DNA from: Desulfovibrionaceae bacterium UBA3823
GTDB lineage: Bacteria; Desulfobacterota; Desulfovibrionia; Desulfovibrionales; Desulfovibrionaceae
Direction: 5' to 3'
DNA: 14,005 nt
Assembly: GCA_002369295.1 (NCBI GenBank)
Contig: DFDR01000072.1
Location: forward strand, 6,495 to 20,499
A program made the translations under genes and the position numbers. The notes beneath the pieces are model-generated. The model was given only the letters and a program-made list of their open reading frames with translations. It searched no databases and was not told the DNA's origin. Shown here one piece after another: positions 8,105 to 12,577 of the stretch. Within the stretch, counting starts at the first letter, position 1; every line of letters starts with the position of its first letter.

Positions 8105-9241
8105 ATGGCGAAACGCGGCTGCACCCAGTGCGGAAACTGCTTCAACGTCTGTCCCGTCTACAGCCTCATCCGGCGCGAGGAAGTGAGCCCCAAGGCCAAG
8201 CACGGCCTCATGGACGAAGGCTGGAAGGAGCACTCCAGACTGAACTGGAGCAGCATGCTCCGCCTTGCCAACTTCTGCGCCAGCTGCGGGCGCTGCGCCA
8301 GCATCTGCCCCCGGCACCTCTCCGTGCCGGAGCGCCTCAACCAGACCCGTGCCCGCCGTCCCGGCTGGCAGCAGCGCTTCTGGAAGCTGTGGATAGGCGG
8401 GCGCAAGGTCTTCTGGCCGGCGGCCAAGTACGCTGCGCCTCTCTGGCCCCACAGCCTCCTGCCCGAAAAGCTCGCCTGCATGCAGAACTCCGCCCTGGCC
8501 ATGAAGGAGCCGGCCAGGACCGCTCCCTGGCTCAAGCTGGCCGACGCCTCCAGGCCCCTTGAGGGCCTCTCCGTCGTCCTCTTCGGCGGCTGCACGGCAG
8601 AGCGCCTGCGCCCTGTCTGGATAGAGAAGGCCAGCGCCCTGCTTGCCCGCCTGGGCGCCCATGTGCTCTCCGCCAAGGGCTTCGGTTGCTGCGGCGGCAC
8701 CTTCAACCATGCCGGCCTTCCCGAGGCCGCTTCGGAGGCTGCCTCGGCCAACGCCGAGGTCTGGCGTACGCTGGGCCGTCCCGTGGTGGCCACCATCTGC
8801 GCCTCCTGTCTGCACGGTCTTAAGGACTATCCCCATCTCGGGGGCGTGCTCGCGGAAGCCGAAGTCGCGGACTGGACGGCCAAGGTCGTGCCGCTCTCCA
8901 GCCTGCTCGGCAAGGCGGCCTTCGAGCCCTGCGCCGCGGCGCCTGCGGCCTATGCCTACCATTCGCCCTGCCACTGGCTGCCCGGCAAGGACGAGGACAT
9001 GGCCTGGCTGAAGCGCGTTCTGCCCGGCATGCGCAAGGGCTCGGCCCTCTGCTGCGGCTTTGGTGGCGTGCTCCAGATCATGAATCCCGGGCTCAGCCGC
9101 GATCTGGCTGCCAAGTGCTGGGACGGCCTTGACGACGCTGTCGAGGTGATCACCGGCTGCAGCGGCTGCACCCTTCAGCTGGCCTCCCATGCGCCCCAGG
9201 GCGCCAGCGTGCGCCACTGGCTTGACGTCGTGGACGTGTAG
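8105..9241 (+). CDS. Fe-S subunit with two 4Fe-4S motifs and two CCG domains (GlcF/GlpC-like)
   Basis: This is the likely electron-accepting partner of the upstream flavoprotein. The 378-aa product has two ferredoxin-type motifs, C6-x2-C9-x2-C12-x3-C16-P and C58-x2-C61-x2-C64-x3-C68-P. Two CCG (DUF224) domains follow. The first uses Cys163, Cys195-Cys196 and C232-x2-C235; the second uses Cys289, Cys316-Cys317 and C352-x2-C355. All the expected Cys are present, so both CCG sites could hold clusters. There is no TM segment; a Trp-rich stretch (88-115) might touch the membrane. The start ATG 8105 lies 2 nt after the preceding stop and immediately before the first Cys motif; the frame is open further upstream but only as a shadow of the dehydrogenase gene. 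Together the pair resembles GlcDF or GlpAC-type enzymes that feed electrons to menaquinone or Hdr-like carriers. Confidence 0.93.
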   Translation: MAKRGCTQCGNCFNVCPVYSLIRREEVSPKAKHGLMDEGWKEHSRLNWSSMLRLANFCASCGRCASICPRHLSVPERLNQTRARRPGWQQRFWKLWIGGRKVFWPAAKYAAPLWPHSLLPEKLACMQNSALAMKEPARTAPWLKLADASRPLEGLSVVLFGGCTAERLRPVWIEKASALLARLGAHVLSAKGFGCCGGTFNHAGLPEAASEAASANAEVWRTLGRPVVATICASCLHGLKDYPHLGGVLAEAEVADWTAKVVPLSSLLGKAAFEPCAAAPAAYAYHSPCHWLPGKDEDMAWLKRVLPGMRKGSALCCGFGGVLQIMNPGLSRDLAAKCWDGLDDAVEVITGCSGCTLQLASHAPQGASVRHWLDVVDV

Positions 9242-9268
9242 CAGAGCAGACCCGCAGACGAACTCAAG

Positions 9269-9312
9269 GCGCCGCCTTCCGCTCCCGCTGGGGATGCCGG
9301 AAGGCGGCGCTT
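9269..9312 (+). terminator. Hairpin terminator of the dehydrogenase operon
   Basis: A perfect 13-bp GC-rich stem (arms 9269-9281 and 9298-9310, loop 16 nt) lies 27 nt after the stop codon. The tail is poor in T (TTCGCGTCT), so termination may be partial or rely on stem strength. The two flanking pairs (G-U, A-U) extend the stem slightly. Confidence 0.75.
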
Positions 9313-9378
9313 CGCGTCTGGCCGGCCCTGCGTGGCTGGACGGCAGGCCTGGGCCTGCCAGGGAGCAGGCAAGCAGAA

Positions 9379-9410
9379 GGGCGGCCCCCCTTCGGCAAGG
9401 GAGACCGCCC
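9379..9410 (-). terminator. Hairpin terminator of the minus-strand redox operon
   Basis: Arms 9379-9392 and 9397-9410 enclose a 4-nt loop. In plus-strand RNA the 14-bp stem has two A-C mismatches. In minus-strand RNA the same positions are G-U pairs, so the stem is complete only there, and it is followed by TTCTGCTT. This points to the minus-strand operon ending at 9659 as the one it serves, although it lies about 250 nt beyond that stop codon, with the inverted-repeat element in between. Confidence 0.75.
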
Positions 9411-9451
9411 CAGATGCGTTTGAGCGATCAAGTTTCCGGCTGGCAGGGAGT

Positions 9452-9457
9452 TGGACT
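9452..9457 (+). repeat. Left copy of 6-bp direct repeat TGGACT (putative target duplication)
   Basis: It directly abuts the left terminal inverted repeat. It is also part of a small hairpin (9445-9461, stem AGGGAG/CTCCCT) that crosses the element boundary. Confidence 0.55.
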
Positions 9458-9484
9458 CCCTAACTTCCTCGCTTTTATACCCTC
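9458..9484 (+). repeat. Left terminal inverted repeat of the MITE-like element
   Basis: It consists of CCCTAACTTCC, a six-base variable part TCGCTT, then TTATACCCTC. The outer 11 and inner 10 bases match the right repeat exactly in inverse orientation; only five bases in the middle differ. Confidence 0.7.
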
Positions 9485-9540
9485 AGTCGTAAAAACTTTC
9501 AAAATTTCAGCATATTGGGGAGAATCAGCCTTGGTTTGGC

Positions 9541-9559
9541 GAGGGTATAATATACCCTC
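9541..9559. repeat. Perfect 19-bp palindrome GAGGGTATAATATACCCTC
   Basis: Two 9-bp arms surround a single central A at 9550, six bases from the element midpoint at 9556. Each arm equals the inner 9 bases of the terminal repeats, so the element is built from repeated half-sites. It may be a protein-binding site or a cruciform/hairpin former. Confidence 0.8.
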
Positions 9560-9627
9560 ATCGTATCCTCATTGACCTTGCAGAAAAGCTTAATGATTTC
9601 CAACTGTTAGCTACCATAATTTGAGAA

Positions 9628-9654
9628 GAGGGTATAAAGTTTGGGAAGTTAGGG
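9628..9654 (-). repeat. Right terminal inverted repeat of the MITE-like element
   Basis: On the minus strand it reads CCCTAACTTCC, CAAACT, TTATACCCTC, matching the left repeat at 22 of 27 positions. Confidence 0.7.
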
Positions 9655-9660
9655 TGGACT
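9655..9660 (+). repeat. Right copy of TGGACT, overlapping the stop codon of the minus-strand gene
   Basis: It abuts the right terminal repeat. Its last two bases belong to the TAG stop codon (9659-9661) of the HdrD-like gene, so the proposed insertion just spared the reading frame. Confidence 0.55.
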
Positions 9661-11266
9661 ATTCCTCTTCCTCGTCGCCTTCCCACTTGATGAAGCCGGG
9701 CTTGACGTCGACCATGGCGTTGACGATGAGTTCGACCAGGCCGCCGTAAGCGAAGCTGTTCTTGATGTAGAGGCCGTTCTCTTCAAGAATGTCGCGGATC
9801 TGGCCCTTGCAGTTGGAGCAGGGCGCGCAGATGTACTTCTTGGTTTCGGGGCCAAGGCATTCCTTGAAGGCTTCGCTGATCTGCCAGAACTTTTTGCGTC
9901 CGGTGATGTTGCCGCGCCAGGCGTCGATGTTGTTGCGGGTCATGATGGCGAAGCCGGAGCCGCCGCCGCAGCAGTAGTTGTTGACGCCGTGGCAGGGCAT
10001 TTCGCGGAACTGCGGCGCGATGGCGCGGAGCACTTCGCGCTGGGGCTCGACGATGCCCATGAGGCGGACGATGTTGCACGGATCGTGCAGGGTGACCGGG
10101 AAGTTGTTGCGGGAAGGATCCAGCTTGAGACGGCCTTCCTTGAGGATCTGGTTCAGGGTCACGTAGCAGGACTCGCGCGGTACCTGCAGATCGTAGGGGA
10201 TGGCGCGGTCGGCGATGACGGTCATGGCCTTGTGGGCGTGGCCGCATTCGCCGATGACGATCTTCTTGCAGCCGAGCTCCTTGGCCGCCATCATGTGCTG
10301 AAGCGCGATGCGGGCGGTCTGGGGATCGTCGTAGAAGACGCCGTAGTTGACGCCGTCGTAGCCCACCTGCTTGCTGGACATGGTCCAGGACAGGCCGGCC
10401 GCGTTGAAGATGATGGTGAAGGCCGCGACGTTTTCGGGCCATGCCATGATTTCGCCGGCGTTGTGGATGAGCAGGATGTCGGCGCCCTTCTTGTCGAAGG
10501 GGGTCTCCACGCCGATGCCCGTGATTTCGCTGTAGTCCTCGTCAATGAATTCGACGTTGTCCTTGACGATGTCGGGGGTCATGCCGGTGGAGGAGCCGCG
10601 GTTCATCTGCAGCTCGGTGCCCTTCTCGTGCAGTTCCTTGGGAGCGAAGCCAAGCTCCTGGCTGAAGAGCTTGCGGATTTCGCGGGCGATGAGGCCGTTG
10701 TCGACGCCGATGGGGCAGACCTGGGCGCAGCGGCGGCAGAGGTTGCAGCGGTAGGCCAGCTCGCCGAGGCGGACGACGGTTTTCCAGTTCAGCGGGAAGT
10801 CGCCGTAGCGCCATTTGGCGAAGGGCTCCTTCTTGATGTACTGGTGGTAGATGCGGCGGAAGATCTCGGAGCGGAAGTTGGGGCGGTACATCTCGTTCTG
10901 GCCGCTCATCTCGTAGAGGTGGCAGGCCGCGGAACAGGAGTTGCACTGCGCGCAGCAGTCCATGTTCGCTTCGAGCATGTTGCAGAAGAGCCAGTTGTTC
11001 TCGGTCTGGAAGAGCTTGCGGAAGCCGTCCAGGAAGCGGTTCACCAGGTCTTCTTCTTCCTGCGGGGTCTTGGGACGGGGGATGTTGAGCACGGAGACGC
11101 CGTCGAGCAGGTCGCAGGCGAAGGCTTCCCTGTCCTTGTCGGAGAAGGGCTTGCAGGGCTTCTTTTTGACGTCGAGGGGAAGATCCGGGATGGCGTTCAG
11201 ATCATATTCGATGAGCTGGCCTTCGACGGTGGAGATGTCGGTGAGCTTGGTGGGTTCTTTCAGCAT
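9659..11266 (-). CDS. HdrD/DsrK/TmcB-like iron-sulfur protein with CCG domains
   Basis: This is a cytoplasmic-side redox subunit, probably the catalytic partner of the cytochrome b encoded just upstream. The product is 535 aa. There are two ferredoxin-type Cys motifs: C105-x2-C108-x2-C111-x3-C115, with His rather than the usual Pro after the last Cys, and C174-x2-C177-x2-C180-x3-C184-P. The CCG region has a reduced first site with ECGHA (340-344), as in DsrK-type proteins. The second site is full, with HDPC (394-397), CCGGGSG (432-438) and C480-x2-C483-x2-C486. In this family the CCG domain binds a special 4Fe-4S cluster acting on disulfide or sulfur-carrier substrates. ATG 11266 has a GAGGCG Shine-Dalgarno and lies 11 nt after the cytochrome gene. 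The acidic end DEEEE abuts the inserted element. It is clearly in the HdrD superfamily but not a standard DsrK; TmcB- or HmcF-like is possible. Confidence 0.9.
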   Translation of the reverse strand: MLKEPTKLTDISTVEGQLIEYDLNAIPDLPLDVKKKPCKPFSDKDREAFACDLLDGVSVLNIPRPKTPQEEEDLVNRFLDGFRKLFQTENNWLFCNMLEANMDCCAQCNSCSAACHLYEMSGQNEMYRPNFRSEIFRRIYHQYIKKEPFAKWRYGDFPLNWKTVVRLGELAYRCNLCRRCAQVCPIGVDNGLIAREIRKLFSQELGFAPKELHEKGTELQMNRGSSTGMTPDIVKDNVEFIDEDYSEITGIGVETPFDKKGADILLIHNAGEIMAWPENVAAFTIIFNAAGLSWTMSSKQVGYDGVNYGVFYDDPQTARIALQHMMAAKELGCKKIVIGECGHAHKAMTVIADRAIPYDLQVPRESCYVTLNQILKEGRLKLDPSRNNFPVTLHDPCNIVRLMGIVEPQREVLRAIAPQFREMPCHGVNNYCCGGGSGFAIMTRNNIDAWRGNITGRKKFWQISEAFKECLGPETKKYICAPCSNCKGQIRDILEENGLYIKNSFAYGGLVELIVNAMVDVKPGFIKWEGDEEEE

Positions 11267-11277
11267 GGTGCGCCTCG

Positions 11278-12237
11278 CTACTTGTCTTCTTCGGTCTTGG
11301 GCTTCTGGCATTCGTAGCCGGAGGTGGCCATTTCGACCCAGGTCATGCTCTTGCCCTCGGGATTGAGGTGGGGCGCCTTCCAGGTGAGATGGAACTGGAG
11401 ACCCTTGAGGATGGCGTCCTGGTTCTTCTTGCTTTCGGGCGTGGCAACGTCTTCCCAGCGCACGTCGTGGTAGAAGAAGTACTTGAGCAGAATGTGGCTC
11501 ATGAAGGTGAGCGGGATGATGAGCATCAGCACGACGCCGATGATCATGTGCAGGCAGAAGCCGCCGGTGAGGGCGAGGGACGTGTTGAAGGTCAGCAGGC
11601 CGTAGACGTAGTCGCCGGCGATCTTGGAGAAGGTGCCGTTGAGGCCGCCGTTGGAGAACCAGACGGCGAGGCCGGTGAGGCCAAAGAGCACGAAGGCGCC
11701 GATGTCGAAGAAGTGCTCGGGCGTGGAGACCATCTTCAGGCCCTTGTCGGTGAGGCGGCGCTGGATGAGGCCGATGCCGCCGCCCACGAGGCCGAGCATG
11801 CCGACGACGGCCATGAGGTTGAGAACCCAGTACAGGAAGCCGAAGAAGGCGTTCTGGTCGCCGGTGGCGAGGCGGATGATGGCCATCAGGAAGAGGAGGA
11901 TGGCGCCGCCCATGAGCATGTAGAGGCCGAAGTGGAAGGGATAGGTGCGGATCCACAGGGGCTTGTTGTGGTGGAACGTGGCCTCGAGGAAGAAGACTTC
12001 CATGATGAGAGCCTTGAGATCGCCCAGATGATCGATGTGGCGCTTCTCTTTCCACCATTCAAATTCTTCGAGGTAGCTGCCGCCGTGCTTGGCGCGCTCG
12101 CCTTCATGCGGAACAGGGTAGAGTTCCCAGCGGACGTGGAGCGGGGTGGACTTCACGTATTTCATGATTTTCATGATCGACGTAACGGCAAAGCCGAGCA
12201 CGCCGAGATACCCCAGGAGGTAAACCAGTGTAGTCAT
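11278..12237 (-). CDS. NarI/DsrM/TmcC-like membrane cytochrome b subunit
   Basis: This 319-aa integral membrane protein probably exchanges electrons with menaquinone and passes them to or from the HdrD-like subunit. Segments that look membrane-spanning are about 3-23, 98-123, 134-157, 176-196 and 223-249, giving five helices of the NarI-like kind. His residues placed to bind heme b lie in or near helices (102, 175, 230, 248). Between helices 1 and 2 is a long hydrophilic loop (about 30-95), and a 70-residue soluble tail follows the last helix. The chosen start ATG 12237 has a GGGAGA Shine-Dalgarno. An upstream in-frame ATG near 12354 would add 39 unlikely residues that cross operator-like repeats. 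Such proteins are often auto-annotated as nitrate reductase gamma, but no other nitrate reductase gene is here. The DsrM-first, DsrK-second order matches dsrMK. Confidence 0.88.
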   Translation of the reverse strand: MTTLVYLLGYLGVLGFAVTSIMKIMKYVKSTPLHVRWELYPVPHEGERAKHGGSYLEEFEWWKEKRHIDHLGDLKALIMEVFFLEATFHHNKPLWIRTYPFHFGLYMLMGGAILLFLMAIIRLATGDQNAFFGFLYWVLNLMAVVGMLGLVGGGIGLIQRRLTDKGLKMVSTPEHFFDIGAFVLFGLTGLAVWFSNGGLNGTFSKIAGDYVYGLLTFNTSLALTGGFCLHMIIGVVLMLIIPLTFMSHILLKYFFYHDVRWEDVATPESKKNQDAILKGLQFHLTWKAPHLNPEGKSMTWVEMATSGYECQKPKTEEDK

Positions 12238-12243
12238 GCATGT

Positions 12244-12249
12244 TCTCCC
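12244..12249 (-). promoter_or_regulatory. Shine-Dalgarno GGGAGA for the cytochrome b gene
   Basis: It reads GGGAGA on the minus strand, 6 nt before ATG 12237. It supports that start over the longer in-frame alternative. Confidence 0.75.
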
Positions 12250-12252
12250 ATT

Positions 12253-12270
12253 CAGGTGTGCCTGCACCTG
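12253..12270. promoter_or_regulatory. Dyad CAGGTG-N6-CACCTG, candidate operator
   Basis: A perfect interrupted palindrome lies 16 bp before the cytochrome b start codon. It includes the first copy of a 15-bp direct repeat. Its position between the promoter region and the gene suits a repressor site or leader hairpin; the cognate regulator is unknown. Confidence 0.4.
12254..12268 (+). repeat. 15-bp direct repeat AGGTGTGCCTGCACC, copy 1
   Basis: It is identical to the copy at 12357-12371, with start points 103 bp apart. A 15-base exact match in 340 bp is unlikely by chance. Confidence 0.8.
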
Positions 12271-12302
12271 GATTGTCCGCGCAGGATACGCTGCCCGCGC
12301 GT

Positions 12303-12329
12303 GAGGCAGGTGAATGCATGCCCTGCCTC
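12303..12329. promoter_or_regulatory. Inverted repeat GAGGCAGG-N11-CCTGCCTC
   Basis: This perfect 8-bp dyad (12303-12310 and 12322-12329) directly adjoins a TTGACA on the minus strand (12330-12335). It covers the place where a promoter spacer would be, so it may be an operator or a leader hairpin. Confidence 0.45.
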
Positions 12330-12356
12330 TGTCAAAAGTGAACCGAAAACGCATCT

Positions 12357-12371
12357 AGGTGTGCCTGCACC
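12357..12371 (+). repeat. 15-bp direct repeat AGGTGTGCCTGCACC, copy 2
   Basis: This is the second exact copy. Its flanks are less symmetrical (TAGGTG...CACCCA), so the dyad seen in copy 1 is only partial here. Confidence 0.8.
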
Positions 12372-12385
12372 CAGACTGCCGCCAG

Positions 12386-12432
12386 ACGGACCTGCCAGAG
12401 TCCGTGCTGTGACAAGGGGAGAGCCCCGTGTC
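12386..12432. other. Two tandem small hairpins upstream of the redox operon
   Basis: Hairpin one has ACGGAC (12386-12391) pairing with GTCCGT (12400-12405). Hairpin two has GACA-A-GGGG (12411-12419) pairing with CCCC-G-TGTC (12424-12432) apart from one mismatch. If transcription starts near 12440 on the minus strand, both fall in the leader RNA. They have no T tracts and are not obvious terminators. Confidence 0.4.
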
Positions 12433-12476
12433 CGGTTTCACGAATGTATAGGCGAATGACGGAAAAAGCAATGTTC

Positions 12477-12493
12477 CAGACCGGTTTGGTCTG
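12477..12493. other. Small hairpin CAGACC-N5-GGTCTG
   Basis: A perfect 6-bp dyad sits between the rpoC terminator and the region upstream of the redox operon. No T tract follows on either strand; its function is unclear. Confidence 0.35.
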
Positions 12494-12523
12494 CTTTGCG
12501 GGCTTGGCCGGTCCAGACAAGAA

Positions 12524-12556
12524 AGGCCCCCCGGCGCGGAGCGCGCCGGGGGGCCT
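12524..12556 (-). terminator. Rho-independent terminator of rpoC
   Basis: A perfect 15-bp GC stem (12524-12538 and 12542-12556) with a 3-nt loop starts 21 nt after the rpoC stop. On the minus strand it is followed by TTCTTGTC. It insulates the rpoC operon from the redox operon that continues in the same direction. Confidence 0.9.
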
Positions 12557-12577
12557 GGTGCTTGCTGGTGAAGGTGG

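Larger units (their letters stand above)
9458..9654. mobile_element. MITE-like non-autonomous insertion element, 197 bp
   Basis: The element is bounded by 27-bp imperfect inverted repeats (22 of 27 match), beginning CCCTAACTTCC at the left and ending GGAAGTTAGGG at the right. A 6-bp direct repeat TGGACT flanks it exactly (9452-9457 and 9655-9660), as expected of a target-site duplication. The inside is much more AT-rich than the surrounding genome, has no ORF of note, and carries a perfect 19-bp palindrome near the centre. The nonamer TATACCCTC or its complement occurs four times, in the order forward, reverse, forward, reverse. Terminal repeats, target duplication, small size and lack of a gene fit a MITE or a deletion derivative of an insertion sequence. 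No transposase is in the window, so the parent family is unknown. A recombinase attachment region is the main alternative. Confidence 0.6.
9242..9658. other. Convergent intergenic region (417 bp), overview
   Basis: No coding sequence is seen here. In order it holds the plus-strand terminator (9269-9312), about 65 bp of ordinary GC-rich DNA, the minus-strand terminator (9379-9410), about 40 bp including a small hairpin (9445-9461), and the AT-rich inverted-repeat element (9458-9654), which runs almost to the stop codon of the minus-strand gene. The sharp shift in base composition at about 9460 is visible by eye. Confidence 0.85.
12238..12523 (-). promoter_or_regulatory. Upstream control region of the cytochrome b/HdrD-like operon
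   Basis: There is no gene here. The region should carry the promoter and leader of the minus-strand redox operon. Possible promoter parts on that strand are TTGACA at 12330-12335 with no good -10 at normal spacing, and TATACA at 12445-12450 with TTGCTT 15 bp before it. Neither is convincing alone, so an activator may be needed. CAGGTG/CACCTG half-sites recur at 12253, 12265 and 12307, and further hairpins and repeats are listed separately. Confidence 0.45.

Noticed and set aside
8099..9217. 372-aa open frame on the minus strand, opposite the Fe-S subunit gene
   Set aside because: It is a shadow of the Cys-motif-bearing plus-strand gene, with no domain of its own and no ribosome binding site.
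9445..9461. tRNA T-arm-like hairpin GGGAG-TTGGA-CTCCC next to the element, hinting at an island attachment site in a tRNA
   Set aside because: There is no acceptor, D or anticodon arm around it and no CCA end; the loop lacks TTC. A chance hairpin across the insertion boundary is more likely.
9546..9551. Perfect -10 hexamer TATAAT inside the element's palindrome
   Set aside because: No -35 at 15-19 bp spacing on the plus strand and no gene downstream in that direction; it is explained by the palindrome itself.
9458..9654. CRISPR array or toxin-antitoxin locus in the AT-rich island
   Set aside because: The repeats are only 9 bp, alternate in orientation and are unevenly spaced, and there is no small ORF with a ribosome binding site.
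9989..11317. 442-aa open frame on the plus strand, opposite the HdrD-like gene
   Set aside because: It is a mirror of strongly biased codons in the real gene, with no motif and a biased composition (Val, Ala, Asp, Gly), and it overruns into the neighbouring gene.
11278..12237. Nitrate reductase gamma subunit (NarI)
   Set aside because: The fold family is shared, but no narGHJ genes are near and the co-encoded partner is HdrD-like, which points to a DsrM/TmcC-type role.
12238..12354. Longer N-terminus for the cytochrome b protein, starting at an ATG near 12354
   Set aside because: The extra 39 residues are Arg/His-rich and cross the repeats, while ATG 12237 has a good ribosome binding site and starts directly with a membrane helix.
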